Under the pieces are notes generated by a model. That model searched no databases, was not told the DNA's origin, and saw nothing but the letters and a program-made list of their open reading frames with translations. From assembly GCA_029245065.1 (NCBI GenBank), contig JAQWQB010000134.1, positions 1-40,161 on the forward strand: a stretch of DNA of 40,161 bases, given 5' to 3'. The number at the start of each line of letters is the position of its first letter. Position 1 is the first letter of the stretch. The DNA is from Flavobacteriales bacterium. Lineage in GTDB: Bacteria; Bacteroidota; Bacteroidia; Flavobacteriales_D; Sanyastnellaceae. A program made the position numbers and the translations under genes. This document shows, piece by piece, positions 7,326 through 16,032 of this stretch.

Positions 7326-9650
7326 TTAAAAACGTTTGCCAACCCGAATACCGCCATAATATGTGCTCTCATTCGCCATGGGGTTGAAGTAACGACCACC
7401 GAACGCATTCAAGTTGAAGAAAGAGGTGTATTGGGTGTTGGTCACATTTTGAATCCCTCCAAATGCTTCCAAAATCCAATTGGTTTGCTTGAAGGAAGAG
7501 AGGTTCCAAGAAGCTTTAACGTTCACAAGGTTATACGCAGCAGCGAAAACAGCATTGCCATCATCAAGCGGTGTTCTGTCGTACCAATTGTGTGTCCCTG
7601 TCACTTCGAAACCGAAGGGGAATACAACCGTTAGTTGGCTAGAAGCGGAAGCCAGTGGCACACCTGCAACGTAGTTGTTTTCTTGGTCTACAAACTCAGC
7701 ATTTTTAAGACGGTAGTTCTGCAATGTCCCCGAAAGCCGAATATCGATTCGTTTGATGAAACGATCGTTTTCAAACGTAAAAAGCTTTGATACTGCTCCT
7801 TCAATACCTTGGTAATCCAACGCTTGTCGATTCCCGAAGAAGACAGCATCTGTGGAGTCTTCATACTGAAAAATGGCATTGTCAATCGACATTTGGTACA
7901 CATTCAATTCGGCATTCAGGTTTGCAATGGCTTTCGAGTGATATCTAATGCCAACTTCAAGATTTTGTGCTGTTTCCGCTTCAAGTTCGGTAGAAAGAAC
8001 TCCATTTTGTGGCTCCAGTAGCTCAAAAACAGATGGGGGACTGTATCCAATACTAGCGGCGCCAAACACGCTCAGTTCTCTTGTCAATAAATAAGTAGCA
8101 CCTAGGTAGGGTAGGAAGGAATTAAAATTTCGATCAACTGTGGAAGTGCCTTCACCAATAGCCTCGCCTAAAACGTTCGTAGAATTGATGTTTTTCACGC
8201 TGTAGCCAATCCCGCCTTCAAGCACTAATCTAGAAAGCCTGAATTTATTTCCGCGTTTCGCGATGACTCCCACGTTAGCAACCAACTCCGAACTAGTGGT
8301 TTCATTCGCATAACGCAGCAACCCAGCCTGAGCATCTAGCATATCAAACTCGTCTAGCTGATTGTCTTCAAAGGTGAATTCAAGAACTTGTTGCAGCGCT
8401 ATGTTCCAACCGCTATTCAGGTTCTTTGTGTAGGAGAATACATTTCTACCACCAACGCCTTGTGCAGTTTCATCTTTGTAGCCATTGAAGAATGCACTAG
8501 TTCCATAAGGGTTGAGCTTCGTGGTGGTGTTAACGTACAGCGAAGTTTCATTTTTAATTCGTCGCGAGGTAAACTTCTGTGAAATTCCAATGCGCTGACG
8601 GTTGCGTTCTACGCGTGTATTGTTTTCGATGGCATATTCCGAAGCTGCTCTAGGATCAAGCATGATTTGCGAAATGCTCACACCACCAGGCAACGCCCAT
8701 TCTCCTCGGTAATCAGTAGCCCATAGGCTGTATTGCAGGCGAGGAGTAGCATTGAATCCTAAGCGAAATGAAAGCTGTTCACGGTTGTTGTACTCTTGTC
8801 TGCGAAAGCCATCAGTATGCTGATTCAAATAAGAGACGCGCACACTGATTTTATCATTTCTGAAACTAGCAGAAGAAGCAGATTTATAGAATCCCAATGA
8901 CCCAATGCTGAATTTGCTCTCAATGGTGGTTCCTAAGATGGGCTGTTTTGAAAACGCCTGCATCACTCCACCATTCCCGGCACCGAATGAGTTGCCATTT
9001 GGGCCCTTGATAATTTGAATGCTCCCTAGATCGTAGTCATCAATGAGTTCCAATGCGGCTTGTCCGTCTGGACTCGTAATGGGCATTCCATCTAGATAGA
9101 TCTTAATGTTTCGAACCGCGAAGGGACTACGAATGAAACTCCCACGGATGTTTATCCTCCGAGAGCCGCCAAACCCACGAGACTCCATCTTTACTCCTGC
9201 AACCGTATTCAGCGCATCTTGCAACGAACTGTTGTCGGTCGCATTTAAGTGATTTGTACTCAGCACGCTGATGGAAGACGTAGACTCTGCCCACTTCGTC
9301 TTGCCATAGGAAGCGTAGACGTTGGCTCCTGAAATGGTGAACGTTTGTCGTTTAATCGGATAAACTCCTTTGTCATTTGGCACAAGTCCTTCCGCATTTG
9401 CCTGAAAAGAAGCAACGGAAAAGGTCAATGGCTTTTCAGGGAGCGACAAGTAAAACTCACCAAGGGGATCCGAAACGGTGGTGTAGGTACTGTCTGGAGT
9501 TGCCACCGAAATACGCGCGTTGACAATGGGTACTCCATCATCCTCAGAGATTAAGGTTCCAGAAAAGACGTAAGAAGAATCGCCCTCTGATTGAGCTGAT
9601 CCAGTGATCACATTCAAGCAGAGGGCGAGTAGAAATAAGGTTGAACGCAT
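7326..9650 (-). CDS. TonB-dependent outer-membrane receptor, PqqU/YncD-like
   Basis: The 774-residue protein has a signal peptide (1-19), a carboxypeptidase-regulatory-like domain (about 28-105), a plug domain (about 125-235) and a 22-strand-type barrel ending in GGIRVGKRF. The plug contains RINIRGSFIRSPFAVRNIKI, then YLDGMPITSPDGQ. From memory this closely matches E. coli YncD (PqqU), the importer of the cofactor PQQ, including the unusual PDGQ. The C-terminal GGRYFNP also resembles GRYYEP of YncD. It begins 4 bases after the stop of a PQQ-type sugar dehydrogenase, so the two are surely co-transcribed. Import of PQQ is an inference from motif resemblance and context; a sugar or siderophore substrate remains possible. 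Confidence 0.9.
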   Translation of the reverse strand: MRSTLFLLALCLNVITGSAQSEGDSSYVFSGTLISEDDGVPIVNARISVATPDSTYTTVSDPLGEFYLSLPEKPLTFSVASFQANAEGLVPNDKGVYPIKRQTFTISGANVYASYGKTKWAESTSSISVLSTNHLNATDNSSLQDALNTVAGVKMESRGFGGSRRINIRGSFIRSPFAVRNIKIYLDGMPITSPDGQAALELIDDYDLGSIQIIKGPNGNSFGAGNGGVMQAFSKQPILGTTIESKFSIGSLGFYKSASSASFRNDKISVRVSYLNQHTDGFRRQEYNNREQLSFRLGFNATPRLQYSLWATDYRGEWALPGGVSISQIMLDPRAASEYAIENNTRVERNRQRIGISQKFTSRRIKNETSLYVNTTTKLNPYGTSAFFNGYKDETAQGVGGRNVFSYTKNLNSGWNIALQQVLEFTFEDNQLDEFDMLDAQAGLLRYANETTSSELVANVGVIAKRGNKFRLSRLVLEGGIGYSVKNINSTNVLGEAIGEGTSTVDRNFNSFLPYLGATYLLTRELSVFGAASIGYSPPSVFELLEPQNGVLSTELEAETAQNLEVGIRYHSKAIANLNAELNVYQMSIDNAIFQYEDSTDAVFFGNRQALDYQGIEGAVSKLFTFENDRFIKRIDIRLSGTLQNYRLKNAEFVDQENNYVAGVPLASASSQLTVVFPFGFEVTGTHNWYDRTPLDDGNAVFAAAYNLVNVKASWNLSSFKQTNWILEAFGGIQNVTNTQYTSFFNLNAFGGRYFNPMANESTYYGGIRVGKRF

Positions 9651-9654
9651 GCTG

Positions 9655-11055
9655 TTAGCGAATCACAAAAGTTTTGGTAATCGTACCAAGTTCGGTTGTA
9701 GAAGTAACATAGTAAGTTCCTTTCGCCCAAGACGAAACGTTTACGCGTACTTTATTGTCCTCAATAATGAAGCGGCCCATTTGCTTTCCGTCAAAACCAA
9801 TCACGTAAAAGTTTGTTCCAATGAATGAATCGCTAAACTCCATTTGAAGGGTTTCGCCAACCGGGTTAGGATAGATGGCCATTTCCTGCAATGGAAGGTT
9901 CTCATTTTCGTTAACTGAAACAAAGTCTTCATTTTTGAATTCCTTGATGATGTTTGGACCTGATCCAGGATAGCTGCTTCCGTTCAATGCCACATATACA
10001 GAACCTGTGTAAGGGTTGATGCACACATCACGCACACGCTGGTTGAATTCACTGAAGTACTGATCTTCACTTTCAATAGCAGATCCGTCGTCGCTCATAT
10101 GGAGGATAGAAAGACGCTCGTATTGCGCACCTAATCCACCAAGAACAGCCATCAAAACAGAGTTCTGCCATTCAGGAATAGCAGGGTGGTTGTAGTATTC
10201 AATTCCGTTCACTGCCGGACAAGGAGACCAGGTATCCAATGGTTCTCTTACGTTGAACTCTGCACAGAAATCGCTTTCGTTCGCTTGGTCACAAAAACCT
10301 TCAACATCTGGCCAACCGTAGTTTCTTCCTGCTTCAATGATGTTAAATTCATCGTGCGAATTTTGTCCGTGCTCAGAGCTATAAATCAATCCGTTTGGCC
10401 CAACACATAGTCCTTGCGCGTTACGGTGACCCCATGAGTAAACCAACGATGTTGGATCAGGGTTATCAGCAGGAACAGTTCCGTCGAGATTCAAACGCAA
10501 CATCTTTCCATTCAATGCAGTTTCGTTTTGAGAAGAAGTTCCGCCATCGCCTTTATCTCCAGTAGACATCAGCAAGGTGTTGTCTGGAAGAATCAACAGA
10601 CGTGATCCGTTGTGAATTCCTGCTCCGGGGATGTTGTTCAAGATGTACTCTTCATTTACCAAGTCTGTACCATTCCATTCAAATGTAGAAAGACGTTCAC
10701 GCACTTGATTTCCTTGGAAGTAGTTGTACACAACAAATACAAGTGGAGTAGTGTCCCACTCCGGGTGCATCGCCATTCCTAACATCCCTGGCTCACCACC
10801 ACCGTTGTATGGGATGGTTGAAGTCATGTTTAAGACTTCAGTGAAGTTTCCAGTTTCTGGATCTACACGTAGTACTTTTCCGCGTCGTTCAGTTACCCAA
10901 ATGTGGTCATCTGGTCCCCAGAGGATTTCCCACGGGACTTGAACTCCCGTTACAAGGTCATATTCAGTAAGTGTTGTAGCGCCCACTTCCCAGGTAGGTT
11001 GTGCCACTGCCGAACCAATGGTTGCAGCAAGTAAAATGGTTAATAACGTTCTCAC
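9655..11055 (-). CDS. Secreted PQQ-dependent sugar dehydrogenase with T9SS sorting domain
   Basis: This belongs to the soluble glucose/sorbosone dehydrogenase family (YliI/Asd-like), six-bladed propellers that oxidise aldoses using PQQ and Ca2+. Family motifs are PWEILWGPDDHIWVTERRG, GEPGMLGMAMHP, IHNGSRLLILPDNTLLMSTGD, NGKMLRLNLDGT and YSWGHRNAQGL. I chose a GTG start at 11055: it gives VRTLLTILLAATIGSAVAQ, a normal signal peptide, and sits 15 bases after a promoter-like box. The ATG at 11130 would add 25 residues before the signal. The last 80 residues (from about 385, with YPNPVGETLQMEF and KGTYYV) are a type A T9SS sorting domain, so the enzyme is probably exported to the surface. It is 466 residues long and precedes the TonB receptor by 4 bases. 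Confidence 0.92.
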   Translation of the reverse strand: MRTLLTILLAATIGSAVAQPTWEVGATTLTEYDLVTGVQVPWEILWGPDDHIWVTERRGKVLRVDPETGNFTEVLNMTSTIPYNGGGEPGMLGMAMHPEWDTTPLVFVVYNYFQGNQVRERLSTFEWNGTDLVNEEYILNNIPGAGIHNGSRLLILPDNTLLMSTGDKGDGGTSSQNETALNGKMLRLNLDGTVPADNPDPTSLVYSWGHRNAQGLCVGPNGLIYSSEHGQNSHDEFNIIEAGRNYGWPDVEGFCDQANESDFCAEFNVREPLDTWSPCPAVNGIEYYNHPAIPEWQNSVLMAVLGGLGAQYERLSILHMSDDGSAIESEDQYFSEFNQRVRDVCINPYTGSVYVALNGSSYPGSGPNIIKEFKNEDFVSVNENENLPLQEMAIYPNPVGETLQMEFSDSFIGTNFYVIGFDGKQMGRFIIEDNKVRVNVSSWAKGTYYVTSTTELGTITKTFVIR

Positions 11056-11070
11056 AGGTACATTTTTTTT

Positions 11071-11078
11071 CGAAGATA
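11071..11078 (-). promoter_or_regulatory. Candidate -7 box for the PQQ dehydrogenase/TonB receptor operon
   Basis: TATCTTCG on the minus strand is followed by an A-tract and then the GTG at 11055. It matches TAnnTTTG at all but one fixed position. It suggests the dehydrogenase and receptor can be transcribed separately from the upstream genes, and it supports the GTG start. Confidence 0.45.
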
Positions 11079-11135
11079 CGATGAACTTACTGGAATGTAA
11101 ACAGACGAATCCTCTTTTATTGGACGGCAATCGAT

Positions 11136-11591
11136 CTACTCCTTCTTTGTGTAGTTAGGAGGCGTGTATGTCCATCTCCAAACCAAGGGTGATGATGTGT
11201 CAAGAACACAAGTAAAAGAGGACCTTGAAAGGAAATCGACATGTCGCATGTACCTGGTGGAAAGATGGATTCGACCTTTCTTTAATTCGTTGGGAGCTAG
11301 TACTTTCGGGGTGTTGATGGTACAATTTCCTTTGGAAGACTTAACTGTCCTGAAGCGCAACGTGTCTGAGTGCAAGTTTTGAATGGTGAAGTCCATTAGT
11401 AACTGGTTACTTTCAGGAGCTTTGTCTTGTGAAAATTGGAATGCCTTGGTCGTAGAATCGAACGTTAAAAAGGGAGTGAGGGAGGTAACGCGCACATGGT
11501 ATGCATCAGATTCAAATTCAACAAACGACGCGTGTTGATTTGGATTTACCAAGAAGGCGAGTGCGAAGAAAGTTGCCAGCGTAAGTTTCAT
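11136..11591 (-). CDS. Small exported protein, unknown function
   Basis: A 151-residue product with an N-terminal signal-like segment (MKLTLATFFALAFLVNPNQHA) and a beta-rich mature part containing two Cys residues (in GNCTI and FTCVL). Its pattern (LLMDFTIQNLHSDTLRFRTVKSS, then NELKKGRIHLS) is reminiscent of immunoglobulin-like DUF1573-type domains, but I cannot confirm a family. It is on the same strand as the genes on either side: 58 bp after the membrane protein stop and 80 bp before the dehydrogenase GTG. Confidence 0.65.
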   Translation of the reverse strand: MKLTLATFFALAFLVNPNQHASFVEFESDAYHVRVTSLTPFLTFDSTTKAFQFSQDKAPESNQLLMDFTIQNLHSDTLRFRTVKSSKGNCTINTPKVLAPNELKKGRIHLSTRYMRHVDFLSRSSFTCVLDTSSPLVWRWTYTPPNYTKKE

Positions 11592-11649
11592 TTCACCAAG
11601 ATGAAATGAAAATCATAGAAGGCACTGTGTTTTAACGTTAGCTTAAGAT

Positions 11650-12834
11650 TTACTTCCGCTGGCCCATGACTTTCGCAAGCTGGTTGAACTGCGGAACCTC
11701 TTCCTTGGAAGCCATTTTTTCATCTACCATCAGTAGGTCTTCAATTTCTTGAATGATGGGACCATGGCCTAGATTCAATTGAAAAATCAAGTTGGATGAG
11801 TCGCTTTTCAGTTGATAGTGTGTCCATTTCTTCGTCAAGGAAGAAAACAGCTCAGGTGTGAGTGGCATTTCTTCTACCTCAGTCATGCCGAACCAACGCG
11901 GACGGATGAAACGAAGGGTGTTGTTGTCCAACGCCATGTAAACGAGTTGACGTTGCTTCCATTTTCGGAACGTCGTTTTCAACGCTACTTGAACCACCAT
12001 GCGCGGTCCTTCCAATTGATCATTCACACGTGATGGCAAATGACTTGGGAGCAAATCGACTTTTTTGAAACCAAGTGCTACGCCTATTGGCTTTAGGTAG
12101 AGGTAACTAAAAAAGGCCATGAGACGTTTTGCTTTTCGGTACAAAAAGAAACTAATAATGAAAATGATCGCGCTCATGAATAAGGCACCTTCTGGCCAAG
12201 CAAGGTACAAGAGCACCATTCCAACAGACAACCCTTGTTTCGCCACTTCGAAAATGGCATCAAGGGTAGGAATTGGAGACAAGAAGATTAGGATTCCAAA
12301 AAACGACCTGACCGTCATAACAATGATCAGGTAAGGGATGGCAACGGCAAGCGTAATGTACAGATACGGAGAGGTGCCGAAATCCATGAAACCAAGTGTA
12401 ACTGCTTCTGTGGCAGTTGGTTCTAACGCTTGAGTGAAGTAGGGTGAAATGAGTACAATTAGACCAACAACTGCTCCAGCTCTGTCATTCAACCAATCAA
12501 TGGCTTGACCAATTACAGCAGTAGACTTCAATAGTTTTGGTAGGAGTGGGGCGAAGGTCAGAATCCCTGAAATTACAACCGTAATCCAATTTCCAAGAAC
12601 TGGATTTTCCGCAATGAATTCGTTTCCGAGGCCCAGTACTGAAACCAATGAGGTCACAAACAGCGCAGCAAAAGGGGCTATGGCTATGCCGCCCAATAAA
12701 CCAAGACTTTGGATCAGGTTGCTATTTTCTTCAATGGCTAAGTTCGGATCTTCTTGTGCTATTGCAAGGAGCGGCAGCATGAATAGAAATCCAACGATCC
12801 ATGGCTTGATAAACGTTTTGGTCTTTAATAACAT
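11650..12834 (-). CDS. Polytopic membrane protein with cytoplasmic tail, unknown function
   Basis: The 394-residue protein opens with a signal or first membrane segment (WIVGFLFMLPLLAIAQ). About six further hydrophobic segments follow up to residue 240, then a soluble tail (about 255-394). The part GIAIAPFAALFVTSLVSVLG to DWLNDRAGAVVGLIV is vaguely like DUF4126 membrane proteins, which is a weak guess. The tail, with MVVQVALKTTFRKWKQRQLV and MALDNNTLRFIRPRWFG, could be a small PH-like sheet domain. It follows the lipoprotein gene by 34 bp and is probably co-transcribed. Confidence 0.7.
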   Translation of the reverse strand: MLLKTKTFIKPWIVGFLFMLPLLAIAQEDPNLAIEENSNLIQSLGLLGGIAIAPFAALFVTSLVSVLGLGNEFIAENPVLGNWITVVISGILTFAPLLPKLLKSTAVIGQAIDWLNDRAGAVVGLIVLISPYFTQALEPTATEAVTLGFMDFGTSPYLYITLAVAIPYLIIVMTVRSFFGILIFLSPIPTLDAIFEVAKQGLSVGMVLLYLAWPEGALFMSAIIFIISFFLYRKAKRLMAFFSYLYLKPIGVALGFKKVDLLPSHLPSRVNDQLEGPRMVVQVALKTTFRKWKQRQLVYMALDNNTLRFIRPRWFGMTEVEEMPLTPELFSSLTKKWTHYQLKSDSSNLIFQLNLGHGPIIQEIEDLLMVDEKMASKEEVPQFNQLAKVMGQRK

Positions 12835-12868
12835 AGATCAGAAGAAAACGATTTTTAGCAACAGTTCC

Positions 12869-13468
12869 TTAAGAATTAGGAGTAACGGCAGATTCAAGGA
12901 TTTGAAAGGAGCGGATGGACTGTTCAAAGTGCGGGAAATTCACCATGCGCTTGCTTTTCAGTGTCCATGAACTAATCATGTAAATGTTGGTTGGGCCGTG
13001 AACGACGGTTACCAAGTAAGCGATGTCTTCTGGAACTCCTTGAATAGCGCCTTGGATGTCAAAGAGACGTGCGTCGTACCCATCGATCTTAATTTCTTTC
13101 ACCTCTGACACCTCGCTAGTGGTCATTTCCATGGTGATGGTTTCTATTTGAAAATCGGTGTAATGATCTACAAATAGCTTCGTAGTATCTGCCAACGATT
13201 CCATAACGAAGAGGGGCTCAATTTCTTCAATGTTTTCCTCAATCATCACCAAGTAGCACTCCGAAAACATGTTCATGAATTGGAACGATGTTTCATCACC
13301 TAACTCGTCTGTGGGATCCATAAAATTTGGAACCATGATTGAATACGATGGAAAAGACTCTAGTCGGAAATCCGTTTCTAGATCAAGTGGCCCATTGCCA
13401 CCAGGATTCAAACCACAACCACCAAGAATGGCAGCGAAAAGAACAAGAATTAGTGGAGTGTATTTCAT
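12869..13468 (-). CDS. Predicted lipoprotein, DcrB/PsbP-like fold possible
   Basis: Starting at the ATG at 13468, the 199-residue product carries a textbook lipobox (ILGGC, Cys18); the in-frame ATG at 13504 only adds 12 polar residues before it. The mature part (SFPSYSIMVPNFM, then IDGYDARLFDIQG and the C-terminal FEQSIRSFQIL) has the pattern of DcrB/PsbP-like alpha-beta proteins, inferred by eye only. It is the first gene of a minus-strand run leading to the PQQ dehydrogenase and TonB receptor. Confidence 0.75.
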   Translation of the reverse strand: MKYTPLILVLFAAILGGCGLNPGGNGPLDLETDFRLESFPSYSIMVPNFMDPTDELGDETSFQFMNMFSECYLVMIEENIEEIEPLFVMESLADTTKLFVDHYTDFQIETITMEMTTSEVSEVKEIKIDGYDARLFDIQGAIQGVPEDIAYLVTVVHGPTNIYMISSWTLKSKRMVNFPHFEQSIRSFQILESAVTPNS

Positions 13469-13575
13469 TTTGATAGTTTTCTTAGCGGAGCAAATGTAAC
13501 GCAATTTTCAGCTCCACATAACTTAACTTTATACTAAGCATCCTGCAAACTATTGAACTAATTAGCCTAGCTGTA

Positions 13576-13597
13576 ATACCCACGAGCCTAGCTCGTG
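13576..13597. repeat. Hairpin repeat copy (CACGAGC-CTA-GCTCGTG)
   Basis: A perfect 7-bp inverted repeat with a 3-base loop (13581-13597), preceded by AATAC. It closely resembles the hairpin at 21698-21724, but its right arm loses pairing sooner and no T-run follows. It sits in the divergent spacer between the lipoprotein and the T9SS protein. It is probably a degenerate member of a dispersed repeat family. Confidence 0.5.
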
Positions 13598-13665
13598 AAT
13601 CTTAGGAACGCAATCCCACCTCAAAATGAAAAACATACCCGTTAGGGACTTCCTCCCAATGTGTG

Positions 13666-13673
13666 TATCTTGG
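13666..13673 (+). promoter_or_regulatory. Candidate -7 box for the 13.7-kb T9SS protein gene
   Basis: TATCTTGG lies 46 bases upstream of the ATG at 13720 and matches TAnnTTTG apart from one position. A small CCTT-ATAA-AAGG hairpin falls in the resulting leader (13679-13690). Confidence 0.35.
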
Positions 13674-13719
13674 CCAGACCTTATAAAAGGCCTGTTTTAG
13701 AAACCTAAAGATTTAATTC

Positions 13720-15537
13720 ATGCAAATTTTACGCAAAACGGCAGCAGCTGCTGCTTGTTTGTCGTTGATGTATTCAGCATATGCTCAGGAATCAAGTGAG
13801 CCAATTAATGTTGTTCGTCATACACAATGTGTCAACTTTTTTGAAACTCCTGCAATTCGCGATTTGGCTGCTCAGCCACAAGAATTCGGTGAAGAACACA
13901 GAGGACAGCCTCGTCGTTCGTACCCTGCGGAAATTGACCAGGAGAACGCCCTGCCTCAAAATGGAGACCCTGCTCGTCAAACAGAGTACGGACAGCGTTC
14001 TTCAGCAACTTCATGGGTAAATGTTGCAGGACAAGGTGGTGGTTTTCCGCCAGATCCATCTGGAGCTGCTGGACCGAACCATTACGTTCAGGCGGTGAAT
14101 ACGAAATGGCGTGTGTTCAACTTGCAAGGACAGCCAATTTCTTCTTCGTTCAATTTGAATTCTCTTTGGCCAGGATCTGCAAACGCAGGAGATCCTATCG
14201 TGATGTACGATGATCTAGCCGATCGTTGGTTTATTAGTCAGTTCAAAGGCACCGGTGGAGGTACTCCAGGCGTATTGATAGCTGTTTCACAAACGCCGGA
14301 TCCTGAAGGAGAGTACTACGCATATGAATTCAACTTGAGTTCGTTCCCTGATTACCCGAAGTACTCAGTATGGTCCGATGCGTATTACATGACAGCCAAT
14401 TCTTTTAACGACAATGCATTGGCATTTGATCGTGAAAAAATGATTGCTGGTGACCCAACGGCATCTATGATTGATATGAACTTCCCGAATGTAGCGAACG
14501 GTGGCTTTAGAAGTCCACTTCCTGCTGATTGCGACGGATGGTTGCCACCACTTGGTACACCAAACTACATGGTGGTTCTTCAAGATGATGCTTGGAGTGG
14601 TGTAAGTAATGACCACATTAAAATTGTGGAGATGTCTATTGACTGGGAAAACCCTAACAATTCTTCAATCGCTGTAACGCAGCAAATCAATACGGAATCG
14701 TTCGATTCAGTATTCACCGGACCTTGGAATGATATTGAGCAACCAAACTCGTCTCAACGATTGGATGCAGTAGCAATGATTTTTTACTACCGTGCTCAGT
14801 ACCGCCGTTGGGTGGGCTACAATACACTTGTGTTGACGCACGTGGTAGACCTTGGAGGATTGCAAGCCGGAATTCGTTGGTACGAACTTCGCGACAACGA
14901 TGACGGTATCTGGTACATTTACCAACAAGGAACGTTCGCTCCAGATGATGATGAAAGTCGTTTCATGGCCTCAGCAGCAATGGATGACCAAGGAAACATT
15001 GGAATGGGCTACAGCGTTGCTGGACCAAATACAAGTGCAGGACTTCGTTTCACCGGACGTATGGCAGATGATCCACTTGGGATGATGACCTATGAAGAGC
15101 AAACGATTATTGATGGAACAGGATCTCAGAGCGGTGGAAACCGTTACGGAGATTATGCCCACATGTCTGTCATTGGAAACCGATTCTGGTTTACTGGTGA
15201 ATACCTTCAGTCAGGAAACGGGAGAACTCGAATCTTCTCGTTCGACTTGGATGGAAGTACGGACGTCAACGACATCTTTGGCTCAACTATTGATACCAAG
15301 GTATATATGAGTGACGCTTCAACACTTACTGTGGATGTGAATGCACTAAGCAATGACGAGGACATCGTTCTTGATCTGTTTGATTACAGAGGAACTTTGA
15401 TTGAGCACATGGACATCAAACCAGCTCAAGGTTCTTTCAAGCGAACGTTTAACACGTCAAACCTTGCTGCAGGAGTATACCTCGTTCGTTTTGGAAACAA
15501 GGATTTCCAAGAAGTGAAGAAGGTGTCTATAAACTAA
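13720..15537 (+). CDS. Secreted propeller-like protein with T9SS sorting domain
   Basis: The 605-residue protein has a signal peptide (cleavage after SAYAQ) and a proline-poor N-terminal linker. A long domain opens with PPDPSGAAGPNHYVQAVN and continues with repeated blade-like segments (YDDLADRWFISQF, YPKYSVWSDAYYMT, RFMASAAMDDQGNIGMGYSV, GDYAHMSVIGNRFWFTGEY). I know such proteins from Bacteroidota genomes only as uncharacterised secreted proteins, probably adhesins or enzymes with a beta-propeller. Residues from about 526 form a type A sorting domain (LDLFDYRGTLIEHM, then AAGVYLVRFG). A 118-residue lipoprotein gene follows by 6 bases. Confidence 0.85.
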   Translation: MQILRKTAAAAACLSLMYSAYAQESSEPINVVRHTQCVNFFETPAIRDLAAQPQEFGEEHRGQPRRSYPAEIDQENALPQNGDPARQTEYGQRSSATSWVNVAGQGGGFPPDPSGAAGPNHYVQAVNTKWRVFNLQGQPISSSFNLNSLWPGSANAGDPIVMYDDLADRWFISQFKGTGGGTPGVLIAVSQTPDPEGEYYAYEFNLSSFPDYPKYSVWSDAYYMTANSFNDNALAFDREKMIAGDPTASMIDMNFPNVANGGFRSPLPADCDGWLPPLGTPNYMVVLQDDAWSGVSNDHIKIVEMSIDWENPNNSSIAVTQQINTESFDSVFTGPWNDIEQPNSSQRLDAVAMIFYYRAQYRRWVGYNTLVLTHVVDLGGLQAGIRWYELRDNDDGIWYIYQQGTFAPDDDESRFMASAAMDDQGNIGMGYSVAGPNTSAGLRFTGRMADDPLGMMTYEEQTIIDGTGSQSGGNRYGDYAHMSVIGNRFWFTGEYLQSGNGRTRIFSFDLDGSTDVNDIFGSTIDTKVYMSDASTLTVDVNALSNDEDIVLDLFDYRGTLIEHMDIKPAQGSFKRTFNTSNLAAGVYLVRFGNKDFQEVKKVSIN

Positions 15538-15543
15538 GAAACA

Positions 15544-15900
15544 ATGAGATTATCACTAGTTACATGCTTTCTCGCTATCATGACCTTAGTGTCATGCGGC
15601 AACAAAGAGAAAGTAGCGCAAACAGACATGCAGAAAGCAACTGAAGAAGCACAGCAACTTGAAGACGGATGGGTAAAAGCAACTGTAACGGGGGAGTATG
15701 CTTCAGAAGGATGCAACTTCATGCTGCAAATGGACGTTACCGACGCTTCATTGGGCTTGTTGAACCCTGCTTCTCTTGATGAGAAGTATCAGAAAGACGG
15801 CATGCGCGTTAAAATCAAGTACCAACGAACTAGAATGCAACAGCCATCTGATTGCACGAAAGGGATATTGGTCATCGTAAACGATATAGAAAAGCTTTAA
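15544..15900 (+). CDS. Small predicted lipoprotein
   Basis: A 118-residue product with a good lipobox (TLVSC, Cys18), then a Lys/Glu/Gln linker and a short beta-rich domain with two Cys residues (EGCNF and SDCTKG) that could form a disulfide. No family is recognised. It lies 6 bases downstream of the T9SS protein gene and just before a strong terminator, so it ends that transcript. Confidence 0.75.
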   Translation: MRLSLVTCFLAIMTLVSCGNKEKVAQTDMQKATEEAQQLEDGWVKATVTGEYASEGCNFMLQMDVTDASLGLLNPASLDEKYQKDGMRVKIKYQRTRMQQPSDCTKGILVIVNDIEKL

Positions 15901-15921
15901 GCTATTCCATTGATAAGATTC

Positions 15922-15953
15922 AAAAAGGGCTGCCGAAAAGGTGGCCCTTTTTT
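15922..15953 (+). terminator. Intrinsic terminator of the 13.7-15.9 kb operon
   Basis: A 13-bp stem (AAAAAGGGCTGCC with GGTGGCCCTTTTT, two G-U wobbles) closes a GAAAA loop and runs into a T-run ending at 15953. It lies 22 bp after the lipoprotein stop codon. The A-run on the 5' side may let it also act on the convergent minus-strand transcript. Confidence 0.85.
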
Positions 15954-16032
15954 CTTGCTACAAAATCCTGAGTGGAGATGAGAAGTGCACGTATTGAGGT
16001 GATCTCTATGGGAGGCCATCGAACTAGGGCTG

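Noticed and set aside
11056-11130. ATG at 11130 as the start of the PQQ dehydrogenase.
   Set aside because: It adds 25 mostly polar residues before the signal peptide and runs over a promoter-like box; GTG at 11055 gives a normal signal peptide.
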